In this document: one piece after another, positions 9,201 through 16,367 of the stretch
Numbering within the stretch: position 1 is the first letter of the stretch
Layout of the letters: each line of letters opens with the position of its first letter
NCBI RefSeq assembly: GCF_029350975.1
Contig: NZ_JARKMR010000007.1
Location: 1-64,000, forward strand
Source of the DNA: Maribacter zhoushanensis
GTDB taxonomy: Bacteria; Bacteroidota; Bacteroidia; Flavobacteriales; Flavobacteriaceae
DNA length: 64,000 bases
Direction: 5' to 3'
Position numbers and translations under genes: made by a program
Notes under the pieces: model-generated
Database searches by the model: none
Told to the model about the DNA's origin: nothing
Seen by the model: only the letters and a program-made list of their open reading frames with translations

Positions 9201-10577
9201 TACAACACCTACTGCTATAGGTCCAGTAGACTCAACCGAAACATTTCCTGAAAGGTTGGGCAAGTAAAAACTTTTCCATGGTAACCCTGAAGCCATTTGA
9301 GCAGCAGGCAATGTTACCGTACCTGTACCATCTTTTACGATTATATTTGCATCTATAGTCGTTGTAGATGCCAAAATTGTTATTCCTCCATTAATAGTGG
9401 AACTTACTAAATCTTGTATACTTGCTATATTACTTAATGAATTTGGCAATAAACAATTCACAGGGGCTATAAAATTCATACCATTGGTTGCTGCACTTGT
9501 ATTACCTGCTAAAGATTGATACGCATATACATTGTTAGATGTAGTTACCGTTAAGTTACTACCAGCGGATGATCCGGTATAATTAGAACCCGGAATAACA
9601 TAAAATTCACCGTCATTAATTGTCGCTATTTTAGTAGTGGAGCCATTAACAAATATATCCGTTCCATTGACTGTACCTATTATAATAGGAAACTCTAAAT
9701 TATTACCACCACCGCCTCTTACGAAAACATATTCTCTACCAATAACATCTATTGGCACGGGTTGATCTATACCAGCATCTTGTAAGTTTGAACCAGGAAC
9801 TACACCAACTAAAACATTACCATTACTAATGGCAATATTTTTATCTGAAGATATATCTGCTCCTAACCAACCATAACGGTTTGCATCCGTATCTCCCGGG
9901 GTATTTTGATTATTTCCTACATTTTCCAATACAAAACTTTCGCCCTTGTTTAAAGTTATAGTGATTGTATTGTCTGGATTATCGACAAACCCTGTAGAAC
10001 TGTTACCTAGTCTAAATTTACAGTCTGGATCATAATCAGAAATAATAATATCAGTATCATCTTCAGTAGCCATAATACCTAAAACTGCATTATAAATACT
10101 TCTGTTATGCAAAAAAGGAACACCACCCCATTTGAAATGAGTTCCCAATCCTATTCTACCTTTAGATGTCAAAGATGCCCCTTGGGCATTATTACGACCT
10201 CTATAATTGACATAAAATTTTTCACCATTAGGAGCAACAATTCTTAAACCTGCTGTTGATTGTTTAATACCAATACTGGCATCTGGCAGCATGGTAATAC
10301 CATTGTCATTATCAGCAAATGTATATACAAACGGGCTTGCATTAGAAACCATTGCGGTTGTCAATGGTGTCAACGAAGTACCTACGTATATCTCTACACT
10401 AAATGGGTTTATTTCTGGTGTAGATATATATATTGCCTGATCGCGCATGTGATTTCCGGTCTGTGTTAACGGAGGTAAGTAGTGCAAATCACTTAGCTGT
10501 GCATAAGACCCGGAAGTTATAAATATTAAAAAAAGAAATGCTATACAGTTCTTAATTATTGAAGTCTGATAATTCAT
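207..10577 (-). CDS. Giant T9SS type-B secreted protein with calcium-binding TSP3-type repeats
   Basis: A protein of 3456 residues, presumably exported by the type IX system and surface-attached or released. I chose the ATG at 10577, which gives a clean signal peptide ending SGSYAQ; a TTG seven codons upstream is possible. In order: an N-terminal region (about 30-500) resembling the IgGFc-binding family, a DUF11-like beta domain (about 555-650, starting DIAVVKTADKNVY), Asp-rich repeats, and a C-terminal gliding-motility-associated (CHU_C, type-B sorting) domain of about 90 residues with TPDGDGTNDFF, VQIYNRWG and PVGVYFYVI. The central 2500 residues carry 31 units with two DxDGDG calcium motifs each, plus two related spacer cassettes. 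The PorP/SprF-like gene 24 bp downstream is the likely secretion partner. Adhesion or matrix function is inferred; ligand unknown. Confidence 0.93.
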   Translation of the reverse strand: MNYQTSIIKNCIAFLFLIFITSGSYAQLSDLHYLPPLTQTGNHMRDQAIYISTPEINPFSVEIYVGTSLTPLTTAMVSNASPFVYTFADNDNGITMLPDASIGIKQSTAGLRIVAPNGEKFYVNYRGRNNAQGASLTSKGRIGLGTHFKWGGVPFLHNRSIYNAVLGIMATEDDTDIIISDYDPDCKFRLGNSSTGFVDNPDNTITITLNKGESFVLENVGNNQNTPGDTDANRYGWLGADISSDKNIAISNGNVLVGVVPGSNLQDAGIDQPVPIDVIGREYVFVRGGGGNNLEFPIIIGTVNGTDIFVNGSTTKIATINDGEFYVIPGSNYTGSSAGSNLTVTTSNNVYAYQSLAGNTSAATNGMNFIAPVNCLLPNSLSNIASIQDLVSSTINGGITILASTTTIDANIIVKDGTGTVTLPAAQMASGLPWKSFYLPNLSGNVSVESTGPIAVGVVGLSGALGLGGYFSGFDTVPVVDYTISGGGCLGGEIELVNTFDTYQWYRNNVLIPGADSAIFTPTEIGDYFVKVSAGGCFYDSNVINMYYCNPDIAVVKTADKNVYSEDESVTFTITVESLGINDVTNVVINDVLPSGLLLTSATPSSGSWTSPNWSIGTMTKGEQQTLTIVATPDVIEATTKEITVTNTVSNSQDQVDSNETLDDLEETIIIENSDDDGDGDPDTSDPDPNDPCVYSSNQNTANVDPIWNAIDCDGDGETNGTEVSNGTDPSDPCSVTNETVPLNTAENYAVWAAADCDNDGNINDTDPNPFAPTATDDYTNADVGVAKVFNILNNDDFLVGSTITDLGTGTAAGIISINQATGEITYTALVSENPSTVTIDYRVCNGSVCDTATYFITIPACADADGDNVCDVAEDASTINDPCAPQSDSYWQPQGTNDCDGDGLTNDEEATAGTDPYNADSDGDGIDDGTEVNIDNTDPTNDCESIGGTPLSTSDCDNDGLTEAEETTAGTDPTNPDSDGDGVLDGTEITVDGTDPLNLCSYNIASATETPSEAWNTADCDGDGIDNQTEATNNTDSLDPCDPFQTAGYTGYDASNAIWAAADCDGDGVTNGTEDTNGTDPYNTDTDGDGVPDNTDNDALDPCDPAQVAGYTGYDTSNAIWAAADCDGDGVTNGTEDTNGTDPYSGDTDGDGVPDNTDSDALDPCDPVQATGYTGYDASNAIWAAADCDGDGVTNGSEVTNGTDPYNTDTDGDGVPDNTDSDALDPCDPVQAAGYTGYDASNAIWAAADCDADGVTNGTEDTNGTDPYSGDTDGDGVPDSTDSAPLNPCDPVQTAGYTGYDASNAIWAAADCDGDGVTNGTEDTNGTDPYNTDTDGDGVPDNTDSDALDPCDPVQAAGYTGYDASNAIWAAADCDGDGVTNGTEDTNGTDPYNTDTDGDGVPDNTDSDALDPCDPVQTAGYTGYDASNAIWAAADCDSDGVTNGTEDINGTDPYSGDTDGDGVPDNTDSDALDPCDPVQAAGYTGYDASNAIWAAADCDGDGVTNGSEVTNGTDPYNTDTDGDGVPDNTDSDALDPCDPVQAAGYTGYDASNAIWAAADCDSDGVTNGTEDTNGTDPYSGDTDGDGVPDNTDSAPLDPCDPVQAAGYSGYDASNAIWAAADCDNDGVTNGTEDTNGTDPYSDDTDGDGVPDNTDSDALDPCDPAQTAGYTGYDASNAIWAAADCDGDGVTNGTEDSNGTDPYNTDTDGDGVPDNTDADALDPCDPVQAAGYTGYDASNAIWAAADCDNDGVTNGTEDTNGTDPYSDDTDGDGVPDNTDSDPLDPCLPAQAPGYTGYDASNAIWAAADCDDDGNNNGTDPNPFAPTATDDYTTATVLEEKTVNVIFNDDFLPGSIITDLGTGSAIGTIVINQTTGEISYTPENSENNTTVTIDYRVCNGTICADAIFSIETPECQDLDNDNICDAADIDDDDPCVDNGHPDWRPQGTNDCDGDGLTNDEETAAGTDPANADSDGDGILDGTEVNIDLTDPLDDCISNGGNPLGTSDCDNDGLTTDEETTAGTDPTNADSDGDGVLDGTEININGTDPLDLCSYVIGSATVAPSAAWNTADCDGDGVDNQTELTNNTDSLDPCDPAQMAGYIGYDAGNALWAAADCDGDGVTNGDEDTNGTDPYNTDTDGDGVPDNTDSDALDPCDSVQAAGYSGYDASNAIWAAADCDSDGVTNGTEDSNGTDPYNTDTDGDGVPDNTDSDALDPCDPVQAAGYTSYDASNTIWAAADCDGDGIANGTEVTNGTDPYNTDTDGDGVPDNTDADALNPCDPIQAAGYTGYDATNTIWQAADCDGDGVINGTEVTNGTDPYNTDTDGDGVPDNIDADALNPCDPIQAAGYTDYDASNAIWAAADCDSDGVTNGTEDTNGTDPYNTDTDGDGIPDNTDSDALNPCDPVQAAGYTGYDASNAIWAAADCDGDGITNGTEDSNGTDPYNNDTDGDGIPDDIDSDALDPCNPIQAAGYTGYDASNAIWAAADCDNDGVTNGTEDTNGTDPYNTDTDGDGVPDNTDSDALDPCDPVQAAGYTGYDASNAIWAAADCDGDGIINSIEVTNGTDPYNTDTDGDGVPDNTDSDALDPCDPVQALGYTGYDASNAIWAAADCDGDGVSNGVEDSNGTDPYNTDTDGDGVPDNADAEGTNPCDPIQIAGYTGYNASNAIWAAADCDGDGITNGTEDSNGTDPFNTDTDGDGVPDNTDADALNPCDPVQAAGYTGYDASNAIWAAADCDGDGVTNDTEVANGTDPYNNDTDGDGIPDDIDSDALDPCDPVPAAGYIGYDASNAIWAAADCDGDGVTNGNEVTNGTDPYNTDTDGDGVPDDMDSDALNPCDPIQVAGYTAYDASNAIWAAADCDGDGVTNGIEVANGTDPYHTDTDGDGVPDDIDSDALNPCDPIQVAGYTGYDANNAIWSAADCDGDGITNGVENTNGTDPYNNDTDGDGVSDNLEIVNGSDTLNPCDPIQVAGYTGYDASNAIWAAADCDGDGIINSTELTNGTDPYNTDTDGDGVPDDIDSDASNPCDPMQVAGYTGYDADNAIWAAADCDGDGIDNGTEFTNGTDAYNTDTDGDGVTDGLEDSNSTDPLNPCDPIQVAGYDGYDASNAIWVAADCDGDGIDNGTEVTNGTDPYNNDTDGDGVSDDLESANGTDLLDPCDPQQAIGYTRYFESNTIWASADCDGDGIVNGTEVTNGTDPYNEDTDGDGISDSQEISDGTDPLNDCDSNGGAPLGTSDCDEDGLTTDEEASLGTDPNNPDSDDDGILDGQEVLDGTNPLDDCDHVGGTALPDSDCDGDGLTTSQEDAIGTDSYNADTDGDTIPDGQEVEDGTDPLDPCDSIGGVPTLDAGCNAEVVDSGIAVSNEVITPDGDGTNDFFRIENIESFPNNTVQIYNRWGVVVYEMNGYDNNANVFIGSSDGRATISQDSELPVGVYFYVIKYDKEGNNLNKSGYLYINR
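914..4310 (-). repeat. Tandem repeat block 2 (18 units of 186 or 198 bp)
   Basis: Eighteen in-frame units coding for the pattern DPCDP-QAAGYTGYDASNAIW-AAADCDGDG-TNGTDPY-DTDGDG. Unit starts run from 4310 to 1112. Fifteen units fit a 62-residue period exactly and three near the C-terminal end carry four extra residues (66), which accounts for the full 3198 bp between first and last unit starts. Units here are more diverged from each other than in block 1. Confidence 0.93.
4311..5099 (-). repeat. Spacer cassette B inside the giant protein
   Basis: About 263 residues, the counterpart of cassette A: ATDDYTTATVLEEK, NDDFLPGSIITDLGTG, TVTIDYRVCNG, QGTNDCDGDGLTNDEE and NTADCDGDGVDNQTE occur in the same order. 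Length differs by only two codons from cassette A (789 against 795 bp). Confidence 0.85.
5118..7460 (-). repeat. Tandem repeat block 1 (13 units of 186 bp)
   Basis: Thirteen in-frame units starting at 7460; the thirteenth starts at 5228, exactly 12 x 186 bp later, so no unit here has gained or lost a codon. The last unit is truncated where it joins the next cassette. Many units are nearly identical at the DNA level, for example in the phrases coding GYDASNAIWAAAD, which points to recent unequal crossing over or gene conversion. Confidence 0.93.
7461..8255 (-). repeat. Spacer cassette A inside the giant protein
   Basis: About 265 residues between ATDDYTNADVG and the first unit of block 1. It holds a beta-domain segment (NDDFLVGSTITDLGTG, TVTIDYRVCNG), a linker with QGTNDCDGDGLTNDEE and several looser TSP3 motifs. 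It matches cassette B (4311-5099) segment by segment, so the protein contains a cassette-plus-repeat-block duplication. Confidence 0.85.
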
Positions 10578-11230
10578 AGTTTTTTTTTGAAGGAGCAAAA
10601 GAAGTTTATAATTCTTTTGATATTTTATATTTTAAAACAACCTTTATTTAGCGTAGGCAGTTTTTTAGCCGGTGGCGTAATTTTTAAGTGAACTATGCTT
10701 GAAGTTGCGGGTTGGAATTATACAAATCATTTAGCCAAAACCTTTTTTTGACAGAGAAACAAGTAAATGATCGTAATTGAAAATAAAACAAATTCATAGC
10801 AGGGGAATTTTAGATATAGCCTTTTACAAAATGTACATTGGACTACAAAAATTATGTTATTGCTTAAAGATACTATCATGACCTAATGAGGAAAGATAAA
10901 ATGTTGTCAGATTAGAGATAAGTGTATGTAAAACTTCAATTATTGTATACCTTATAAATGATATAAGTGCATTTTATCGATAACCCCTTTAAATTCAATA
11001 GTTAGCAAGTATTGGTTTTTTTTAAAGAGAAAACACGATAATTATATTAAGTTTTGACAACATCATAATTGATTATCCTCTAAATTGTAGATGTTCAATC
11101 CAATAAAAAAATATCAGAGTTAAGCCAACTTTTATAATTCTTACAAAAAAATGTTCCTTTTAACAACTTTTGGAATATTAAGAATAGGGAATGATCAAAC
11201 CCATTTCAACTAAGAATTATTTATACATAT
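10578..11230. other. A+T-rich intergenic region with no recognised gene
   Basis: About 650 bp between the giant-protein start and the nrdA terminator. I see no convincing reading frame on either strand and no recognisable RNA. It should contain the promoter for the minus-strand giant gene, but no clear Bacteroidota TTG/TAnnTTTG pair was found. Confidence 0.5.
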
Positions 11231-11278
11231 AAAATGGTGTATTAGAAAAGCTATTTGCTTTTGCCAATACACCATTTT
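11231..11278 (-). terminator. Long hairpin downstream of nrdA
   Basis: Perfect 13-bp arms AAAATGGTGTATT (11231-11243) and AATACACCATTTT (11266-11278), with an inner AAAAGC/GCTTTT pairing. The A/T ends give a U-run on the minus-strand transcript. It lies 30 bp past the nrdA stop codon. Confidence 0.75.
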
Positions 11279-11308
11279 AAGTAATCTTATTTGTAAACTA
11301 GAAGGGCT

Positions 11309-13105
11309 TTACGCCTCACAACTAGCACAATCTTTCTTTTGCTTGAACTTTTGTGCCGCATTCATACTATGTTGGTAGTACAATGATTTCAAACCTAATT
11401 TCCATGCAGTTACGTGAATCTTGTTGATTTCTTTAACCGGCATATCTGGGTGAACAATGATATTAACAGATTGACCTTGATCAATGTGATTTTGTCTGTT
11501 AGCTGCCTGATAGATAATATCCATCTGATCAATTTCAGAATATGTTTTGAATACATCTTTCTCCAAATCTGAAAGGAAATCTAAATGCTGTACAGATCCA
11601 TCAAAATCACGGATACTATGCCATACTGCCGTGGTATTCATTCCTTTTTCCTCTAACAACTCAACTAAGAACGGATTTCTAATGGTTGTTTTCACCTTAG
11701 CGATATCTTTTACATAGGTATTAGACCATATTGGCTCAATACCCTGAGATACCTGCCCTAGGATAAACGCAGAAGATGTAGTCGGCGCAATTGCATTCAA
11801 CGTAGCATTTCTTCTACCGTAACCTTTTAATACTGCCGGTTCTCCAAATTTAACGGCTAGTTCCTCTGAAGCACTGTATGATTTATCCTTAATTGTCTTA
11901 AATATTTCACTATTTAAATTGTATGCCTCTTGACTATTGAAAGGTAACATTTTAGACTGCAATAACGAATGCCATCCTAACACACCTAAACCTAAGGCAC
12001 GGTTATCCTTTGCAAAGTTATAGGCTCGTTCCATAAACAAGAACGTTTGGCGATCCTCACGACTTTCAGAATCACGGTAAGCTTCTAATTTTTCACAAAA
12101 CTCAGTAATAACAGCATCTAAAAAGAATACCATTGTTTCAACAGCATCGGTATCTTTCCATTTGTCATAATGAAGAACGTTTACAGAAGATAATACACAT
12201 ACAAACGACCATTCGTCACTTGATGGTAACATGATTTCTGTACAAAGGTTACTTGCATGAATTTTATGTCCTTTTTCCTTATATACATCCGAAGCACCGT
12301 TATTCGCATTATCCTTAAAGAAAATATATGGATACCCCATTTCACCTCTTCTCTGTAATACTTTTGCCCAGATAGAACGCTTTTCATTATCGCCATCTAC
12401 CATTTCTTGCATCCAGTCATTGGTAACGGTTACACCATGAGTTAATTCTTGAATAGGGTTACCTTCAGTACCAATTTCCAAAAATTCTTTAATATCTGCA
12501 TGCTCTACCGGTAAGTAGGGTGAAAAACGACCACGACGAACAGAACCTTGACTTACAACATCTACCATAGATTCAAAAAGCTGCATAATATGTACTGCTC
12601 CAGAAGCCTTTCCATTATTCTTTACCTCTGCACCTCTATGTCTAATGTTACCAAAGTACCCAGATGTACCACCACCCAATTTAGACATCATACCAACTTC
12701 TGACTGCGTATACAAAATGTTACCCATGTCATCAGCAATATTAGAACCAAAACAGCTGATTGGCAATCCTCTTTCCTTTCCAAAATTAGACCATACCGGT
12801 GACGCCAAAGAGTAAAAACCTTCACTCATATAACCGTAGAACTTGTCTGAAAAACCAGGCATGTTCAGTATTTTCTCTGCTCTATCAGCAATTTCACGTA
12901 TACGGGATTCCGCAGAAACTCCTGGTGATAAGTAACCAGAACCTAAAAAGTTACGGCTATCTTCATTTAACCACTTAAAACCTTCTTCTTTATCTTCTTT
13001 TAGGCTTTTAAGCGCTTCTTTCCTAGCCTGTACCAGTTCATTTGAACCATTCAGTTTTACTTCTTCTTGTGTGCTAGTCTCTAATTTAATTTTTGATTCG
13101 TTCAT
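11309..13105 (-). CDS. nrdA: Class I ribonucleotide reductase catalytic subunit
   Basis: Reduces ribonucleoside diphosphates to deoxyribonucleotides for DNA synthesis. At 598 residues it is much shorter than E. coli NrdA (about 760) and has no N-terminal ATP-cone. Catalytic residues are visible: C118 in PISCFGSN, the N286-x-C288-x-E290 triad in NLCTEI, C303 in FVCVLSS as the redox partner of C118, and a C-terminal C593-x2-C596 pair (KKDCASCEA) that would pass electrons from thioredoxin or glutaredoxin. The radical-transfer tail needed for NrdB contact lies on the other subunit. The ATG directly abuts the nrdB stop codon, so the two are co-transcribed and probably translationally coupled. With the cone on NrdB, overall activity control must act through the radical subunit. 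Confidence 0.95.
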   Translation of the reverse strand: MNESKIKLETSTQEEVKLNGSNELVQARKEALKSLKEDKEEGFKWLNEDSRNFLGSGYLSPGVSAESRIREIADRAEKILNMPGFSDKFYGYMSEGFYSLASPVWSNFGKERGLPISCFGSNIADDMGNILYTQSEVGMMSKLGGGTSGYFGNIRHRGAEVKNNGKASGAVHIMQLFESMVDVVSQGSVRRGRFSPYLPVEHADIKEFLEIGTEGNPIQELTHGVTVTNDWMQEMVDGDNEKRSIWAKVLQRRGEMGYPYIFFKDNANNGASDVYKEKGHKIHASNLCTEIMLPSSDEWSFVCVLSSVNVLHYDKWKDTDAVETMVFFLDAVITEFCEKLEAYRDSESREDRQTFLFMERAYNFAKDNRALGLGVLGWHSLLQSKMLPFNSQEAYNLNSEIFKTIKDKSYSASEELAVKFGEPAVLKGYGRRNATLNAIAPTTSSAFILGQVSQGIEPIWSNTYVKDIAKVKTTIRNPFLVELLEEKGMNTTAVWHSIRDFDGSVQHLDFLSDLEKDVFKTYSEIDQMDIIYQAANRQNHIDQGQSVNIIVHPDMPVKEINKIHVTAWKLGLKSLYYQHSMNAAQKFKQKKDCASCEA

Positions 13106-14380
13106 TTAAAATAAGTCGTCACTGGTTATACTTTGTGTTCTTTTGCTATAGTTGATAGAGCGTTTTACGAAGAAATCGCCGTGTTTGGTACCAATAATTT
13201 CATCATCGAACCATTCTGTTTCTGATAGTAATTCTTCGTCTACGTCAAATATTTTTTCGATACCAATACTTTCTATTGAATCGTTAAATCTCTTTTTAAT
13301 GAATTCTTTCACTAAATTCTTAGGTAAGAAATCAATTTCACCGGCTTCAAAAATCCAATCGATAACATCACTTTCCGATGCAAATGCCTCTTTACACATT
13401 TCTTGAACAGACGCGTGGAATTCTTTATTGAACCATGTAGGGTTCTCATCTTTAATGATATTAATGATATCAATACCAAAATCACCGTGAATCTGCTCTT
13501 CTTTAGATGTGGCCTCAACAACATTAGAGATACCTTTAAACATATTCTTATGCTTGTTGAAAGCCATAATTATCAAGAACTGCGAGAATAAAGACACATG
13601 CTCTATAAATAAGGAGAACAACAATACAGACTCTGCATATTCTTGATTATCCTCACTCTTAGAATTCTTTAATGCTGTTTCTAAATAATGAACCCTTTTC
13701 ATTATTACGGGTTTCTTCTTTAAGTTTTTAAACTCTTCGTTCAACCCTAATATTTCTAATAAGTGCGAATAAGCATCATGATGTCTTACTTCACTCTCTG
13801 CAAAAGTTGCTCCTACAGAACCAATTTCTGGCTTAGGCATTTTTTGATAGATATCTCCCCAAAAACTCTTTACCGCAACTTCTATTTGTGAAATTGCCAA
13901 CATGGTGTTTTTGATGGCGTTTCTTTCAATATCTGTCAACCCTGTTTTAAAATCTTGAATATCGCTGGTAAAATTAAACTCTGTATGAATCCAATATGAA
14001 TGTCTTATTGCAGATACATATTCATATAATGCAGGGTATTCATATGGCTTAAGATTTACACGTTTTTCAAAGACATTAGACTTTCTTCTTTGCGCCTGTT
14101 CGTTTCTATAAATAATGTAAGCTTTAGCTACATCAAAGAAACCACCTTCCATTAATTTATTCTCAACAAAATCTTGAACCTCCTCTACTGTAGGAATATA
14201 ATTGATATCAGCTTGCTTTCTTTCTAAAAGTGCTGAATGCACATTATTAGAGATAATTTCAGCTTCACTGGGTCCACCATGTTCTACAGCTGTCATAGCC
14301 TTTAAAATGGCATTAGTAATCTTGTGTAAATGAAAAGGTTTTGTCGAAAAATCCCTTTTTATGACTTCTGTGATTTCCAT
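13106..14380 (-). CDS. nrdB: Class I ribonucleotide reductase radical subunit with N-terminal ATP-cone
   Basis: Supplies the metal/radical cofactor to NrdA. The 424-residue length is about 90 more than usual because residues 1-95 form an ATP-cone (VIKRDFSTKPFHLHKIT, VEEVQDFVE, VAKAYIIYRNEQ), a module normally found on NrdA. The ferritin-like domain keeps the dimetal ligands: E197 and H200 in SEVRHHDAY, a Glu in FIEHVSLF, E295 and H298 in EEQIHGD. Y204 sits where the radical tyrosine of E. coli lies. Known relatives with this layout are the NrdB of Leeuwenhoekiella blandensis and the dimanganese (class Id) enzymes of flavobacteria; assignment to that class here is inference. First gene of the nrdB-nrdA pair. 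Confidence 0.95.
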   Translation of the reverse strand: MEITEVIKRDFSTKPFHLHKITNAILKAMTAVEHGGPSEAEIISNNVHSALLERKQADINYIPTVEEVQDFVENKLMEGGFFDVAKAYIIYRNEQAQRRKSNVFEKRVNLKPYEYPALYEYVSAIRHSYWIHTEFNFTSDIQDFKTGLTDIERNAIKNTMLAISQIEVAVKSFWGDIYQKMPKPEIGSVGATFAESEVRHHDAYSHLLEILGLNEEFKNLKKKPVIMKRVHYLETALKNSKSEDNQEYAESVLLFSLFIEHVSLFSQFLIIMAFNKHKNMFKGISNVVEATSKEEQIHGDFGIDIINIIKDENPTWFNKEFHASVQEMCKEAFASESDVIDWIFEAGEIDFLPKNLVKEFIKKRFNDSIESIGIEKIFDVDEELLSETEWFDDEIIGTKHGDFFVKRSINYSKRTQSITSDDLF

Positions 14381-14801
14381 GTTAATATAAAGTTAATGTT
14401 GTGGGTAATAAGCGAGGTGTAAAGTTCGAAAATTAATCACCTTAATTTTACATTTACCTGCTTAAGCTTTTAACAGGGTTATCAACAATTTGATTTTCAG
14501 CAGGAAATAGCCTATTAAAAACTTCTTCAAAAACAATATGTAAAATACTTAAAATCAATACTTTAAAATAAATTATTTCAATACTGACCTGAAATGACCT
14601 TAAAGAAATACTTCAGCTAAAACTTTTTTAAATAATTTTTTTTGACATTTTTCATAACTTATTTTTTGTAATAACCCACTACAAACCTAAAGGTAAATTT
14701 TTAAATAAAATTAACGTTGTCTTAAGTAGTTTTCGTTCAATTATATAGCTAAATCTACATTAACCTAAGCATTATACTTTCTACTTAAACCACTGCTTTA
14801 G
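14381..14801. other. A+T-rich leader region upstream of nrdB
   Basis: About 420 bp with no credible gene. On the minus strand TAGGTTTG (complement of 14682-14689) matches the Bacteroidota -7 consensus TAnnTTTG, but no well-spaced TTG -33 element is seen, so I do not call a promoter. Confidence 0.4.
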
Positions 14802-15262
14802 TTAGTTTGATAAATTCACCCTTTTTCGGATTATTTTACCCTTTGCACCTCCAATACTTTCAACTTGTACTTCTAGGTCAATTATGCCATTTTTTGTAAG
14901 AATCTTTGAAATATAGAAATCTTGTGCTGCAGTTCTACCCAACCAAATTTTCTCATTTTGGGCATTTAAATAATATAAATTATGATATACATTTTCGAAA
15001 ACTGAGGTAAAATGCACATATAATTCTGTGCTATTTTCTTGTGAAAAAGTTTGAACTTTAAATGTTGACGTTAATGGTCTAGTTTCTTTGTTAGATAACA
15101 ATGATAATTCACCTAAAAAAATACTTCCTTTTCCTTTTGTACGCACTCCTATTACCGACAAAAAAAGATTTTTTCTGGCAGGTATTTTAAAGCTATTGTT
15201 TTTCCAAGAAAGAGATTTTTTAATCTAGTACTATCTACTTTAAATTGCCAAGTTGGCAACAC
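14802..15262 (-). pseudogene. Decayed gene fragment with a frameshift
   Basis: The last 119 codons (from a TTG at 15161 to 14802) read as a beta-rich protein end (FENVYHNLYYLNAQNEKIWL, then GGAKGKIIRKRVNLSN) with no good start codon. Just upstream, another frame reads LPTWQFKVDSTRLKNLFLG until it stops at about 15142. The two frames appear to join across the A/T homopolymers near 15145-15175. I read this as the 3' remnant of a larger gene broken by at least one frameshift. I do not recognise the family. A short intact gene with a TTG start is the alternative. Confidence 0.4.
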
Positions 15263-15348
15263 ATCTTATATACTAAGATTATACCATTCATCTTAAACAA
15301 AATCAAAGAGTGAATCCATAAATTTTTCAATATTTTCGTAATAGGTAA

Positions 15349-15714
<366 letters not shown>

Positions 15715-15716
15715 GA

Positions 15717-16355
15717 TTACATAGCAAACATGATATGGCAAGCTATAAATCCTATGACCGCCAAAATAATACCAACCAAGAAAACATTAAAAGAAGTTCT
15801 AAGTAGTTTAAACTTTCTATCAATAGTCTTCCCCAAATGAAAAGTATCTCTTGCTATAGTCTTATAAAGCTCATCTCCCTTATACATTAAACCGGTAAGT
15901 TCGTCTGTATATTCTTCTTCGTTCATGGTATTAAAATTACCATAGAACAATAAGTTATTGGTACTCCTATCACCATGCGTAAGTTCTGGTCTAGTTGCAA
16001 ATACTGCATATGCAATAGAGATAAGATTAGTTGCAAGCATGATAATTGCAGGATATATAAGATGTGGATCTTTATCTAATTGGCTTAATACGGTACCCAG
16101 TATTATAGATAGAATAAGTGCATTGATGGAAATAAGAATATTCGATTTTCTATCAATCATTGCATTCAATGTATACTGATTTTTAGAGACCAAACGAAAC
16201 AAAGTTTCTGCACCACGTTCTGATCGAGGTTCAACTTTTGAAAGTTTCTTCTTTAATTCCTTTAGCTTCTCTTTATCAATACCCAATTCAACAATCAATT
16301 GTTTATCTATAGCTTTTTCTTGCTTTTTTATTACTTTTTCTGATTCCTCCATCAT
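15717..16355 (-). CDS. Pycsar-effector-like (DUF5706) membrane protein
   Basis: A 212-residue protein with a charged, coiled-coil-prone N-terminus (1-50), then the family signature ETLFRLVSKNQYTLNAMID-RKSNILISINALI leading into a first membrane segment, a second at about 100-118 and a third near the C-terminus (FNVFLVGIILAVIGFIACHIM). This matches DUF5706/PycTM proteins, some of which are membrane-impairing effectors triggered by cyclic pyrimidines in Pycsar anti-phage defence. No pyrimidine cyclase (PycC) lies nearby, and many flavobacterial members are free-standing, so a defence role is unproven. It is the last gene of a minus-strand array, starting 12 bp after the antiporter stop codon. 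Confidence 0.75.
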   Translation of the reverse strand: MMEESEKVIKKQEKAIDKQLIVELGIDKEKLKELKKKLSKVEPRSERGAETLFRLVSKNQYTLNAMIDRKSNILISINALILSIILGTVLSQLDKDPHLIYPAIIMLATNLISIAYAVFATRPELTHGDRSTNNLLFYGNFNTMNEEEYTDELTGLMYKGDELYKTIARDTFHLGKTIDRKFKLLRTSFNVFLVGIILAVIGFIACHIMFAM

Positions 16356-16367
16356 AACATAATTTTA

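Noticed and set aside
14682..14689. TAnnTTTG-type promoter for nrdB on the minus strand
   Set aside because: The -7-like octamer is present, but no TTG lies at the right distance and it is about 300 bp from the start codon.
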